A DNA stretch of 64,000 bases from Dromaius novaehollandiae (taxonomy: Eukaryota; Chordata; Aves; Casuariiformes; Dromaiidae), in the NCBI RefSeq assembly GCF_036370855.1, contig NC_088102.1, forward strand, positions 37,423,835 to 37,487,834, in the 5' to 3' direction. This document shows positions 12,571 to 25,560 of this stretch, one piece after another. The position numbers and the translations under genes are program-made. A model generated the notes under the pieces. The model saw only the letters and a list, made by a program, of their open reading frames with translations. It ran no database searches and was not told where the DNA came from. Position 1 is the first letter of the stretch, and each line of letters opens with the position of its first letter.

Positions 12571-15500
12571 AACGCACGTTCATGGCTACAGGCTGCAACA
12601 GTATACAGTTCACAGCCCAAGCTCTACATTGATCACTGTCAGGCTTCTGGGCTGAGATACACCTGTGGTCTCTCCCCCACCCTGCAAGCAACAGGCCTTT
12701 GCCCACTGCATCTCTGCTTAAGCAGCTCCTGCTTTCTCAGGCCCCCTTCTTTCCTAGGCAGAGGCCTTCAGTGCTTTAGTGCCCTTCTGATTCCAGGCGT
12801 GGGCCTGGGGAAAACCGGAGGCAGGGAGGTGGGTATTTCCCAGTTTCTAACCACCCCCCACCTTGTTTCCTTACAGCCCCACTGCAAGCTGTCTGCCTTA
12901 TCTTGGGCATTGCTTCATTTCCTGTTTGCTTCCCCCAGCCACCTCCTTTGATTTAACTTTGCACAATTATGCAAGCTAATACCAAACAGGTGGAAGAGGT
13001 AAACATTAAGAAAACCAACATGTCCTTCCTCTCCTCAATGGGCACAATGACATTGTCAGGAAATGGGTAAGAGCTGCAGGTGCTAGAAATGAACGATATA
13101 TGTAGGAAGGTCTGGAGTTTGTGTGTTCAAAACATATATACAGATAATCTGTATTGTGAACACATCATTTTAAATGGGAAAGAACTAATGCAAAGTCTCC
13201 TTGAGAAGAAACACTGTGCATGCTCATGCTGTAATAGCAACCATCTTGCACTGAGCGAGCTCCCCCAGATCTGAGGGTCTCGGTGCAGACAGGCAGCACA
13301 GCACGAAGGGAACAGCCACACTGCAGCAAACGTACAGAATGGAAGCTTTTAATGGGAACTACCACACCACCGCCTCCCTGGCTGTGAACTTATCCTGATT
13401 TTTCTTGAGTTCGGTTCTCTCTGGGGGATTCTGGAGTTTGTTTGCAGGAAAGCGGTGACAGTAGCAGGGAAAACAAATGAGATCCTACTTTGGGAGATCC
13501 ATCCCCAAGTTTGAAAGTAGCTTAATTGTACATACCAGCCTGTTCTGACCACTTGAAGTTCATGAATGCATCAACTGCTGGGCTTCACAGGTTACAGGCT
13601 TGGGTTAACAGTTCTGCTACGTGAGCCGGATCATTTCGTTTGTTGATATCTATGTGAAAATAACTCTTCCCTAGGAGAAAAGCAAACAAGGTATCGTGCT
13701 CTTACAGATCGTTCCCTGGCTTTACTTGTTCACCCAGGGCTGGGCCCATTTCATCAGCTTTCTTTTGGAAATCAGTATCACTGTCAGCTGTCAATAACTC
13801 ATTCCATTTACCTGCTCTCAGCTCCTCAGGAAGACAGAGTAAAGCCTTAGCAGGGTAAGGTTACCGAATGATAACAGCAGTCCTTAGGTCGAACAATATA
13901 ATGAGGCTCTTTCTAGACAGTGACAAGCTTTGGATTTCTTATAGAAACTGGTGACTGTGTGCGTGTCTGCTGTGTGCCTGCTGCATCGGGGACTCTCCCC
14001 CTCCTCTCCTCCCCAGGCCTGGCTCCCCACCCCTGGCTGAGCTGTGGTGGAGCCGGGAGGCTGTGGGCACTTGATGCTGATTAAATTCTGCTGACTGAGG
14101 AAGATGTCAAATTCTACCCAAAGCAGAGAGCCGCCAAGGAAAAGCTGCTTTTCTTTGCTTTTGACAGCTGGAGCCATGAATTTAAGCAGAGGTCTCACCT
14201 TCAGGCAAGTCAACAGCTGGGCAGAGAGCAGTCTTTCTTAAAGAGAGAGTGCTCCGTATTTTCTGGAGTTCAGTGTTACCCGGAGGTGAACGAGTTGAAG
14301 TGCAAGAGAACATTTATGTAAAAACCCCAGGTGCAGCTGTTCTTTTATTGTTGTTGTATTTTTTTCTTTTACTAGAGAAGGACCAACTAACAAACAAGAA
14401 AGAGGAAATGAAAACCCTGTTTTAATTCCCACCCTTGGTGTTTCTTTTTCTTCCATTTCCCCTGCAGTACTTAAAAGAGGAGGCACAGGCTACATCCTTG
14501 TGCAGGAAGTTTTCAGAAGTCCTTTGCCTTAGAAGACTCTGCACTGGGTCACATTTGCTATTAAATTCGTGTGTCAGCCAGGCTGTGGGAATTGGTGGCT
14601 CTGTTGACTGGTAATGGGTTCTGCAAGACTCTTCCCTAGTTTTAAAACTGTCTCTGCACAATTGCCATGAAAAGCTCTTACTGTTAAGGGACTGTTCTTC
14701 ATGACGTGGCACCTGCCAATTCAGTTCAGTGAGCAGTGGATGGGAGTTCTCCTAACAAAATATCACTGCCATAACTAGCGCTAACTGGAATTTAGTTATT
14801 ACTGGCAGTTTCACCTAAAAGACCAAAAGCTGAATGGTACCAAAACATGATTACATTTCACTCCTACTCTCTACTTCCCAGGTCCAAAAGAGAAACTTTG
14901 TCACTGCAATGCTAGGCTTTGTGATACCCATGTTTTAGCCCCACGGAGCAAAAGTCACAACCCTGAGGAGGTTCAGACCTCTTAGGAGGCAGGAACAGGC
15001 ATGGGTCTGATCAAAATGCAGAGGGACAGGTGTACTGCACAGTTGCATGGCTACTGTCACACTACGTAATTCAGGACTGCATGATGTATTAGCAGGTGCT
15101 AATGGCCAAAAATGTGAAATGCACTGAAGCCCTGCTAGTGCCCTTTCCCACCCCCTTCAATCCCCATAAATCCCTATCTGTTTAGCAAGTACTCTGGCTA
15201 CTAGGCAATATGTGACTTGAGGGTACTCCCAAGCTCTCTTGTTGAAGAAATATCTTCAGGACAACATTACAGATGAGCTGGATTAGCAGGAAAGTACAGA
15301 ACTGTTCTGGTTCAGCACTCACAGGGTAAGGGACATCCTGGGCTACACACCCTGCTCTCAGGGCTGTTTGAATACTTTGTGCAGTGGTTGCTCAGTGCAA
15401 AATGCAGAAACAGTCCTGGAAGCAGGGTAAGGAAGCAAGGCTCTGGCCAGCTGAGTGCCTGCATCAGTGGGCATCATAGCCAGGACCGCTCTCTTCTCCC

Positions 15501-15845
15501 TGACCCAGTGAATTCTGTTGTCCTCTTCTTCCCTGCTGGGAGGCCCACAAGAGGAGAAGTAGAGATGTCCCACCCCAATCTCTTCTCTAATCAGTAGAAC
15601 ACTTTCTAGAGAGGTGGGAAATGTGAATTTGAAGGTCTTCAGAAGGGAAATTTAATGCATTTCCCCAATACCTTGGTAATATTAAATAAGAGGAGGATGG
15701 AAGAATCCCTTGTGGACTCAACTATGTTTAAGACGCTGTCACTCACTTCGTGGCATCTAGTGTATACCTTAGGAGGACTGCTGTGGCCACCAAGCTGTTG
15801 TGTGAAAGTGTAGGTTCATCATCATTGTCACTGTTGCTTAGGGGG

Positions 15846-15860
15846 AAAAAAAAAAAAAAA
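15846..15860. repeat. A15 homopolymer
   Basis: Fifteen consecutive A after GGGGG. Simple repeat. Confidence 0.9.
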
Positions 15861-18004
15861 GCAGGTATCACTCATTCCATGCAGAGCCCAATAGGGAAAA
15901 GAAGGGAAGGGGGAGAGAAGAAATGTTTAGTTTCTGGGTCTCCATTGACCTTCAGTGTGAGCTAGAAGCCATACTTCTCTGACCAACAGAGACTGAAGTG
16001 CTAGCAAGCATGTACAGAAATAGAACTTTAATAGTCCTTAAATAGGATTTTTTTGATGTGAAGAGTTGAAGCACCTATTGAAAAGCAGAAGCTGAGATTC
16101 TCAGGATTATAATTTAGGGTATAGGTGCTGAAATGCCATCCAGGTCCCAATCTAAATACAGACAGGCCTTCTTTGTATTTAGCCTGATCTATGCAAGAAG
16201 TTTTCCCTAAAACTTCTCACATTTATTTTACCTCCACCAGCAGCAGGAAAAGTGGAAACTCTTGAAGGTAGGTTATTACAAATGTATTGGCTTATTTAAT
16301 CAAAAAGACAAGAAGACAAACATAAGAAAATATTTCATAACCATTTTGTTGTTATGACAGAGGGAAGATAAAATTCAACTTCTGCTATCATTCCAACTAA
16401 CTAGCACCCTAAAACTCTGCTGAAACTTATGCCAAATCTAAGCTTTCAAGCATGTGTAAGTTCAAAAACATTTGGAAAAGTTTCTAGTTATATTTCAAGT
16501 AGAATCAAAGGAAAGAGGTTACTCTCTGCTCTGCTTGAGAGCAAGAAGAGATGAAAATCTGGCGCAAGACTTCTTGTGCATTAGATTTTCTGCCTAGTTT
16601 GACAGCCTCCTGCTGTTCAGGTGGGGTTCTGCTAGTATGGAAACCTCTGGATAGCTAAGTATTTTTCTAAATCCCATTTTAAAACCTTTAAGAACCATGT
16701 ACCATCACCATCTCAAGTAAGACCCCAGGCATAGCTGCAGTCAGCCAAAGACATGAAATAAAACGACAGTTTGTTGTGAACATCGCGGCTAGGACTGCCA
16801 GCTTTGTGATTCTAGGAGAGAAACCAAACCATCAGCACACCCTGACATTTATGGTGTGATGCATGATGATGTGTGGGTGGATTGCAATACCACATGTTGT
16901 TATTTCAATGCATTATCATCATCATAGTTTATCGAAGCGTTGCTGTGTTCCAGCAGAACATCATTATCTCCTGCAACAGCTTCAGCTCAGCCAGTCTTAC
17001 TAGGTTCACAGATATTAAGTGTATTCAAAAAAATACTGTTTTGTCTAAATTGGCATCTTGATAGTCTATCAATCCAGGTAACTGAAAGCAGCTTCATAGA
17101 AAATGAATTTAAGATACAATTTTTGCAGCCATTCACATGGGAAGCCTGATTCTGACATTAATCCTTTCAGAGAAGAGAAACATATCTTGTTATTTTTGCA
17201 AACACCATGCAGTTTCAATTTCATAGAATAATTATAATTAGAGAATATATTAGAGACAATCATGACATAGACAATTTTCTTCCAAACATATAGGACACTT
17301 CTAATAAAATATCTATTACAAATTGTTCTTCTAATTCCCAGGTACCCTGTGGGTACAGAGAATGAGCCTGCTGCAAATCTCTGTCAAGGACAGATGCAAA
17401 GCATGAGATTAACTTATGAAAAAACAGATCTGAGCTTGAAAATGCTGTGGTAAATATCAACTGTATCTTCCAGACCCAACATTTTAAACAAACAGTAAAA
17501 GAAATCATGGAATGAAAGCTTGCCTTACCACATATATTCAATAGGGCACACAATGCACAAACTTAATTGAATTTAATAGAGAATCCAGAATCTTTAATCT
17601 GTAGGCATTTAAGCCAGGGTCTGTGCTAAGTATAGTTTTGTATCCAGTTGGACAGTAGCTTCCCAAACAGACTGTGTCCTGGAACTGCTCTGAGATTATT
17701 TTATCTACGTGAAGGACTGCTGTGTTCCTATTACCAGGAAATAGTTAATATTCTTCCCCACTGGGGCCCACATGCACCTGCATGACTGTGGTGTGTGGTT
17801 TCTTCTTGCAGCTGCATCTGTGACTCTGTAGCCTATGTAGAGGTTTTAAAGTGTAAATGGAGAGTTCATGAGACTACCCTTTGGTGGTAACACAGCCTTA
17901 AGGGCTGCTGCAAAAGCAGTGAAACCACTCTCTTCATAAAGAAGCATTTTCAACAAAGCGCATTTCTCAGCTCTTAATATTATTTCCCATTTTCCCTTTG
18001 AAAC

Positions 18005-18237
18005 GTTAAAAGTGTTTTATAAATATCCTTTAATAATGTATCCTTATAATACCCTTGTGGAGCTGGCATCTATTATCATCATCCTGATTTTTCCAAAGGA
18101 AGAAAATGAGGCTGAGAGACCTTAAATAATTTTCCTAAGGTCCCTGAGAACAAGCCTGTAGCAGCGCCAGATACACAGTGTAGCTCTTTCCCAGCCCTGC
18201 ACTTCAGCTGCTCAATCATTCTGCTGCTCCTATAGTT
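18005..18237 (+). mobile_element. MIR-like SINE remnant
   Basis: The order of blocks follows the MIR SINE body. TATAATACCCTTGTGGAG is followed by CATCTATTATCATCATCCTG, then a GGAAGAAAATGAGGCTGAGA block, TTAAATAATTTTCCTAAGGT, and GTAGCAGCGCCAGAT. A TGCTGCTCC-like end closes it. The tRNA-derived head is missing or unrecognisable. It is an old inactive copy, useful as evidence that ancient amniote repeats survive here. Confidence 0.7.
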
Positions 18238-19949
18238 TGCTATCTAAATTCTTAGAGCAAGACGAGAACTATTTTTGTCCCAAGTGCTAAGAACCATTGT
18301 TCACAATATCTGCTCCTTCTCAGGAATGAGAAGATTATGGGGTCAGTAGTCAGAAGACAGAGTTATCAGCCAGCCCTGGGCTCAGGGAACAGCGATTAGG
18401 ATCATCTGTTACTAACCACAGACGCATGTTCTGGACCCAGCGAGAGCAAAAGTCCTCAGTTCTGCCCTGCACTTGAAATCTGCCTGGTGCAAGGGTGATG
18501 CATGGGAGGGTTAGTGGGGAACAGACTGTTGTTTGCTGGTCCTACAAGGTGATGTGATTGAGAGCAGCGGCGACAGGGTTGCTCTACTCTGTCGCGTCAC
18601 ACGATCCTTTTAAGGCTCATACACCACTGAGGGTTTATCAGAGCTGAGGAAATGTTTGCCCCTTTCCTTCTCCTAGCATATTCCCCATGGGATGGGCATA
18701 TAGTGACAATTGGCACATGAGCCAAATCCACTGGCTTTGGGTCAACAGAGAGTCTCTCCTCCAGGCAATATTTTTAAGCCAAAGATTTCAGTGTAAACTT
18801 CACTTTTTAAAAGAGTATGTGCTGTTATCTTTAGGTCCACAACTTTCTGAAAACAAAAGAGATTCACAGGAAGAAAATGAGAGTGTACCTGTGCACCATA
18901 TGATGTGAGGCAAACATACAAAGAACTGGTGCATGGTTGCACAGGGAGTTCATGCAACAGAGCTTCTCATTTCAAACTAAAGATCTCCTAGAACAGGATT
19001 ATGCAAGTGGAAAGAGATGCTGCCTGCATTTTCTGTGTGTACCCTTTGGTATAAATTCTCCCTGTTTGCTCTAACAGCAGCTGTATTTTGGTTAAGGAAC
19101 AAGAAGTTGCAGCATAAGTCACTGAGTTTTTCCTTTCTTTCAAAGGCTTGTTTCCCCCTGCCCCCACCTTCTTGGCTTTATTTTATTTAACCCAGAATAA
19201 GTCTCCTGAATTCTTTTCTAATTAGGAAGAAAACTATCCCCTCCATTGCACAGTACATGGCCCTCAATTTTTCTAGTTTCAAAGAACAAATGTTTAAGGA
19301 ACAATTCCTGGGAAAAGTCTTATTACTGCTATAGCCATAAACCTTGACAAGAATCCCATCAAGCTGATATTCCCCCCAAATATGTATTCAACAGGTTGCC
19401 CCTGGTCCTAAACAACTTGCTCACAAAGAGAATGTGCCATTTTCTCACAATGTTTAGATGCTCTAGAGATTTTGAAACTCCTGCTCAGGGTCTTAACACA
19501 CACAGTCAGACCCTAGCAGGGCTTAGCAGCATCTCCCCCCCCCCCCCCCCCCGCACACCTCCCATCCGAGCAGCCAAGCCACGTTACACTGAGGCTCTGC
19601 CGCTAGGCCAGCAGATATGCTGGGCAAGCTGCTCTCCTGTTGAAGCTATTCCACTTTTTATAACTTCTTCATAGGAACTTGCTGCTCAGCTCTCCTGCAA
19701 CTCTCTTGCAAATAAGTACCCTCAGCAGGGAGCAGGAAAATCAGGCTTTTTTTCTTTTCATTCTGTGTCTGGCCCATTTTAGGCAGAATGCAGCAACCTC
19801 AGCAGGAAAACAAATGCTAGTAAACCTTTTGCCTCAAACGTGGGACACCTGCATCCAACATCTGTTACTCGCCAGGCTGAATAAGGATTTTAAAAAAATA
19901 AAAAAGACTGCCTTGCTAATGACTGAAATCAAGGCGGGGGACACCTAGC
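18238..19949. other. Non-coding DNA leading to a CpG island
   Basis: No exon recognised. Contains the C18 run at 19535-19552. GC content rises towards the CpG island that begins near 19950. Confidence 0.5.
19535..19552. repeat. C18 homopolymer
   Basis: Eighteen consecutive C. The length is likely polymorphic and hard to sequence. Confidence 0.9.
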
Positions 19950-20600
19950 TCAGGGAGCGGACTCCCAGCCATGGCGGTAAGGGAGAAGCAGTGCCTTCCT
20001 CCGCCCTGGAGGCAGGGCACTTAGCTGCTTTTGTGAGACTGAGGCTGACGGTGGCTGGCTGGGCTGGCTTGGTAGCTCCTCCGGCCTTTGCCCCGCTCCT
20101 CAGCGAGGACGACGGGCTCTCCCCGGGCCGGGCAGGAAAAGCCTCGCTGCCTGAGGTTGTGAATCCCCGGGGCCACAGCTGGGCTCTGCCTGACCGCCGG
20201 GTGCTATCGCGGCACGGCAGTGCTTCACCCGAAGCAGCCGCGGCCCGACGATAGCGCCTCGCGCCCGTGCACCTCAGCGGACGTCACCCTCCTCTGTGGC
20301 TGAGGCATCGCAGATCTGATATTAAGCGCAATGGATCTGTTTGCCTCTGGCCATGCTGAAGAAATCCATACTACTACCAGTAACACCAAATAAGGAAATA
20401 AAAGACTGCTTAGTTTGCACAACCTTTTATTTTCCTCCCTAGAACTATTTTTAGTTAAACAATTTTCTGCCAAAAAGCTCTGTCTGTGTCCAGGACTGCC
20501 CTGGTCATCAGCGCCGTTACCAGGGACTGGAGCTTTATGGCCCTCATAACTGCGGAGGGCGAAAGGTCGAGCCGTGGAGCCTTTGTGGCAGCTCCACATT
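19950..20600. promoter_or_regulatory. CpG island, candidate promoter
   Basis: About 26 CpG dinucleotides lie between 20041 and 20290, in a window where most kilobases have only a handful. Sparser CpGs extend to about 20600. A GGACGTCACC block at 20279-20288 contains a CRE-like ACGTCA core. At 19971 an ATG in good context (CAGCCATGGCGGTAAGG) is followed at once by a plausible splice donor, GCG|GTAAGG. If unspliced, that frame stops after 17 codons. No downstream exon could be identified on either strand, so the direction and identity of any transcript are unknown. An unmethylated enhancer or a lncRNA promoter is equally possible. Confidence 0.5.
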
Positions 20601-20743
20601 TCTCTTTAAACACATGCGAGAGACAAAGCTCCCCTGGGACCCCCATGGAAACTGCCTCCGGGGGAGGGGAGAGAGCACTGGCCTGGCAGATAAAAGCAAC
20701 ATCAAAAGGAGCAGGGAGCAGCTGTCCATCTGGAGAAGCAAAC

Positions 20744-20757
20744 TTTTTTTTTTTTTT
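20744..20757. repeat. T14 homopolymer
   Basis: Fourteen consecutive T. Simple run between the CpG island and A/G-rich sequence. Confidence 0.9.
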
Positions 20758-21779
20758 AGGAGAAAGAGACTGTCTCAAAGGATAGTCTCAAAAAATTTTG
20801 CATGGAAGGGGAAAAAAAGAACCCGCAAGGGGGAGGGCAGAAAAGCCCCTACAGCAAACAGAAGGAGGTGCTGCTTGGCAAAAATCCCAGGCTGAATCAT
20901 TTAAATCACTTTTAGTGCCTCCAAATGCAAGTCACTGCCTCTGTTTATAGAGTCACAGTGAGAGACCTAAAGAGAATACATTTCCCAAAGCAACATCTGA
21001 GCTCAGGAATGAATCAAAACTAACTTCATATGCTGCAAACCCCTTTCCTTCTGACAACGCTTTTGTTCTGTTGCTGAGTTCGTTTTAAGCCTATGTCCCC
21101 ACAAGAAAAAACCCGCAGCTTGATTGCCAGATAGCTGATTGTGTTTACTATCGGGAGCGTTTCGCTACACAGAGTCTGCAGTATAGATAACTGCCAATAA
21201 TAAACAGTCTACAGACAGATAACTGGCTGCTAACACAACAATATACATGTAATCCATCAGTTTTCAAAGTGACAACTCTCACATACTTATTACTGGATTA
21301 AAAAGCTCTTGTCCCAGGCTACAACTGTTTAAAGAGTCACTCAAACACAAAACTCCAAAATCAAAGATGACTCTGCTCACAGTCAACAAATTCAGCAAAT
21401 TCTGGTCCACATAATAAACTGGATTACCTCCCACCCCTGCCCTTTCTTGAGATCTCTCCATGTCTACTCGCACCTCAAGGCACTTAAAAAGATGTTGATT
21501 TAGCCTTTCAACATACGCTGAAAATGTCTTTTCAAAGACAGCGAGCAATACGAAAATCAAGAAAGACTAATTCTCATTTTTAATAAATCCAAGTCTTTCT
21601 GTATGATGGATTCTGAAATTTGAAATTATTTGAATACCTGAGATTATGCCAGGCTGCACTTGTTGGAGACTGTTTTAAAATCTCCATCAATGCGTAAAGG
21701 TGTTACAAAGGGTCTGTAATGTATATTTATCTATCCCATATGATTCCAAGTATAAAAATATCAGAAAGCTTCCCACACA
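20758..21779. other. Non-coding DNA, nothing recognised
   Basis: A/G-rich to about 20880, then mixed AT-rich sequence. No exon or transposon recognised. Confidence 0.5.
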
Positions 21780-21910
21780 TTCAAGAACCTACCGTTATTG
21801 CACTGTGAGGTAGGGAAGAAAAGGCCAAGGGAGGCAAAGCATTTGTTCAAGATGGACATAAAGCCTTTGGTAGAGCCAGACTCTGGCCCACCCTTTCTCA
21901 CAGCAGGGCT
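21780..21910 (+). repeat. Possible MIR-like remnant
   Basis: The blocks CTGTGAGGTAGG, GAGGCAAAGCATTTGTTCAAG and GGTAGAGCCAGACTCTGG follow the order of the MIR 3' half. The copy is heavily diverged and carries an insertion of unrelated bases. Confidence 0.4.
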
Positions 21911-22413
21911 TGGCGCAAGACCAAACCTCGTGCCATCCTCACTTACTTAGCTGCAAGTGAAGCCGGAGGTGAAATGTACTTTTGGGCCTGGGTTCAAGAT
22001 CAGTCTCTCTCAAGTCCTGCTGTTCAGGTTGGGTCAATGATGTCCATTAAACTGAACAGATGGTAAGGGATGGACATGATAACCCTACACATCTTCAAGA
22101 TATGAAATGGTAGCCTCAGGTACTCTCTGGGGAGTTCCCTGCCTGCAAAATACAGCATCGCCTTACTGGCTAAATGCAGCAAGAGATCTTCTTTTCTCTC
22201 TGAAGTATGGCACAAGCCACCGAAAGAGGCAAGGTACCTGACTAACTGGACCAGCAGTCTGGTCTGGCACGGCAGTCCCTGGCAACATGTGTTGCTTCGT
22301 ACACATGCCTTAAAATAAATCTGTTTATGCAAGAACATTTATGCAAGATTTCCACATCCGCAGTAGGATGAGGGAAAGCATGACCCCGTTCATGATTCAC
22401 TTCAGGACACTCA

Positions 22414-22487
22414 TCAGCCCAGAGTGTCTCTTCATGTCTGTCACAGCCTCTTGCATCAGCTCAGAGTGTCTGTCACAGCCTCTTGCA
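22414..22487. repeat. Tandem duplication, 42 + 32 bp
   Basis: Unit 1 (22414-22455) and unit 2 (22456-22487) share TCAGC(C/T)CAGAGTGTCT and an identical 20-mer ending CAGCCTCTTGCA. Unit 2 lacks 10 bases found in unit 1. The near identity points to a fairly recent slippage or duplication event in otherwise unique DNA. Confidence 0.85.
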
Positions 22488-23850
22488 ATGGCGATGTGCG
22501 GTATTCCCAAAAGCCTGTGGATCAGCCTGGCAGCCAGAGGACAAATGTGAGTGTCTGTGTGCGTGTATGGCACACCTCTGTGTGCGATATTGCATGCAGT
22601 ACTTCACACCTCATTAGACTGGGTAAAGACAGCAAGAACCGTGGGTTATATCTCCTTGGGACTGGATGGAGAAGTCGTCCCAAGCAGTGCAGGGGAGAAG
22701 GCGATACTTGTACCCTGTGCTCACAGGGATTACTGTAGCTCACGCATACTTTTAACAACAGGCATCTGTGGGGCCCTGATGCAGCTCAGGATACCAGAAG
22801 ACAGAGCTCCACCCGCAGCGCTCTCAGTGCCGTGGCACTCCCCCGCACCGAGCTCCCACGCCCTGTGAACTGAGCACAAAGCCAGTGCCTACATGAGTCG
22901 CAAAACTAACTCCCATCTCATGCTTCCCTGCTGCTAGGATAGTAAATACCTCGCACATGAGTGCAGTGCACTGCTAGGCTCCTCTTCCACTCTCTGATTG
23001 CATGTCCAGAGGCAGTAGACTGGCAGATGCCTTGACAAGAGGAACCTCGCTTGCTGGCAGGCTGCCTGGCCGCCGTGGCCTCGTGCCACAGCCCCTGCAT
23101 CTCACATGGCCTGGCATGCCAGACACATCCCCCATTGCGTGACAGGCCACTGTGTTGTCTCACAAACAAGAAAAGATTTGAGAGGTCTGCTTCATCACTG
23201 AGAGGCCATTGCTGTCCCTACTCTGTTAAGGATTTAGAGGGCTTGGTGGTGACTTTCCATCCGGTTCCAGTCCAGAACTGGGGCCAAGTACTGTGGATGG
23301 AGTCAGTGTTCTTTCTCTCCCCTTCCTTCTAATAGGGATGCTCTATGTTTGCTCTCATTTGTGTTTTGTAATGTTATGAACATTACCTGGGCAGAGTTGT
23401 ACAGGTTCCCTTCCCATTCCCCACACATGCAGAAAAACATACAACCCAGCATCACCCAGGACTGTTCCACGCCACCCGCCATGCCCTTGCTGCAGACGAG
23501 CTTGTATAAAATTCCAGTGAAGAAGTCAGTAGCTCTTTCATGCCCGAGGTGTGGCAGTAATCGCCAGTTAGTCAGAAGTTCTTTCACGTGCGAACTGGGT
23601 TGTGAGTTCCCACATCCCAAAGTGCCACTTACAGCCCCCTTGTCCTGGCATTTCTCTAGTCCTGGCTTCTACAGTGGGAATAAACATAGAGCCTTTCCTT
23701 CCAAGTCACTCAGGCTCCCAGTTCAGCTTGCAGCTCCACAGACTGCAGTGTTGGCTCTGATGGCCTTGGTGGAGAGCAGAGTGCAGTTTTTCCTCAGCAT
23801 TGGGCTGTCTGCCATGAACCACATTTGATATTCAGCCACCGTGGTGAAGA
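22488..23850. other. Non-coding DNA, nothing recognised
   Basis: One 159-codon open frame (23349-23828, +) has a single CxxC pair but no recognisable domain, and lies in ordinary intergenic-looking sequence. I treat it as chance. Confidence 0.5.
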
Positions 23851-23930
23851 CTAGGGCTACCATATATCTACATTTTCAGACATGTCCTCCTTTTCCACAC
23901 ATAAATATCTCCAGCTGGATTTTTTTTAAA
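23851..23930 (+). repeat. Old sauropsid-type dispersed repeat
   Basis: CTAGGGCTACCATATATCTA, then CATTTTCAGACATGTCCTCC, then a CCAGCTGGATTTTTTT end. This follows an old dispersed element recognisable in reptile genomes that begins with a GGGCTACCATACGTCC-like head and a GGACATGTCC core. The family name is not asserted. Confidence 0.4.
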
Positions 23931-25059
23931 AAGTTTTATAGATTTCTCATGGTTTTCCAAATACCTGCTTGGCCCACCACGTCAAAAGACCCCAGCTAGG
24001 CTGTGACACATCTCAGAGTCTCAGGCAGGTGCCCAGGAGAAACCCCCGGGGCCAGTAGGTGCCCCAGCTCGTGCTATGGTGCACGTGCACTGTGCTCAAA
24101 GAGCCACATGCGGCAAGTCCGGTGCTTTCGGAAAGTATCACGCTGATATACCGTGTGTGTGCGCTACATCTAAATGTCAGTATATGTAAAATGCTTGTGT
24201 TACACCATGCACTTACCCATACTTCTGGCTGCAAAATGTTGGACAGAAATATGTGACCCCTAGAAGAGAACTTGCTGCAAATATGTTACTCACACCTACT
24301 TGGCCTATTCTTAATGTCTTCCCCTCTGTAGTAACAGGTCATGTTAGCAGGTTAGTACTTGAGTGATCTCTGATCCCTTCTGATTATCTCCCAGCTGTGT
24401 CTAAACTGGAAGCGTTTAACAGTGCTCACTACTGTTGTGTCCACTTCTGCTCACAGGGTATGAGCAATCCTAAGGCTGCTAAGCTGATTTCCCCTTGACC
24501 CCATGGCACAGGACTTGAGCCCCACAACTCTAATGGCTTAGACAGAATTATTCCAGGCATAGCTGAAGGCAATTTTGATCAGAATCTGGCCTTTATTTTA
24601 ACTGCATTTAGCCCATGGCTAATACCAGATACATTTCACCTTTTACAAACCCTCATAAAGTACTCTGTGCACTGTTGCAACAGATTCAGCCCATGAGCTG
24701 CTCTGGTAGCTGAACCTAGGGCAGAATTTGTGGGTGCAAGAAGAGGTGTTCCAGCTGGGGGACCTAAGCTGAGACATGTGCTTCTGCTGGATACCCATCT
24801 GAGTTTGAATCTTTCACTTTTTAGCAAAATTCATTTGAGCATGTAAAAAAAATCCCTTGCAAAAGCAACATCTGACAGACAAAAAAAATCCTTCTAATTT
24901 GAAGGGTAACCATCCAGAAGGCTAATTTATTAAAGGAAGTGCCACTAGAGCATGCACAGACTCTGAAGAAAAGGCCCAGAGGAATATCATGGACTCATGG
25001 AGGAGGAAAAACCTTTGAGTTTTTCAGAGCCCTTTTAAGAGCGCCTTTCTTGATCTTCC
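23931..25059. other. Non-coding DNA, nothing firm recognised
   Basis: A GATCAGAATCTGGCC block at about 24576-24590 recalls another old dispersed repeat, but the match is too short to delimit. Nothing else is recognised. Confidence 0.45.
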
Positions 25060-25560
25060 CTCCTCAAGCACTCCATGTGCTCTGCAGGATTCAAAAGACT
25101 TTTGAGGAAGAATTTGTGGTGTGCTTATGTGTAACGAAAGTGCTAATGTTAATTCCGCTCCCTCATCAAACGTATAAGCCCTGCCATAAGGCCTTTAGAA
25201 GCCCCTTCCTGATTTCTTTGTTTTGTTTCGTTAAAGCCCTGTCTGTAATGAAGGGGTTACTGTCTCGTACAATATAACAGCAAGGCTGACTTGGCTGGAA
25301 CAGACATTAACTTCCACAGTAAATCTGGCAGGAGCTGGTAATTACAGAAAAAGCAGCCAGGGGTCATGGCCAGCCAATGCTCTGGAGTAACAGAGCAGAA
25401 AATCAAAACAGAGGGGGAAGGGAAATCATATTCATCATCGTCTTAGGGCTGAGGCCGGTCTCCTCCAAACTATCAGGAGCCTGTCGTCAATTGTTATGTT
25501 TAGAAGGAGCCTCTGGAAGATGAGGTAATAATAATGTTAAACATTAACTTGTTAGTGCTC
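25060..25560. promoter_or_regulatory. Candidate conserved non-coding element (enhancer-like)
   Basis: About 500 bp of repeat-free sequence with dense homeodomain- and HMG-type sites. Examples are GTTAATTCC, GGTAATTACAG, ATCATATTCATCATCG, GTCAATTGTTATG and TAATAATAATGTTAAACATTAA. Its texture is typical of deeply conserved vertebrate enhancers. No frame stays open across it except a short, unrecognised one. The call rests on motif density only. Confidence 0.35.

Larger units (their letters stand above)
11061..18004. other. Non-coding DNA with simple repeats
   Basis: About 7 kb with no recognisable exon or intact transposon. It contains the purine/C17 tract at 12515-12570 and an A15 run at 15846-15860. 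A GATGATG/CATCATCAT inverted repeat lies around 16858-16925. Open frames up to about 110 codons show no family resemblance. Confidence 0.55.

Noticed and set aside
20755-20800. GAGACTGTCTCAAA next to a T14 run, resembling the end of a primate Alu
   Set aside because: The rest of the SINE is absent, and the genome appears avian, where Alu does not occur. Chance similarity.
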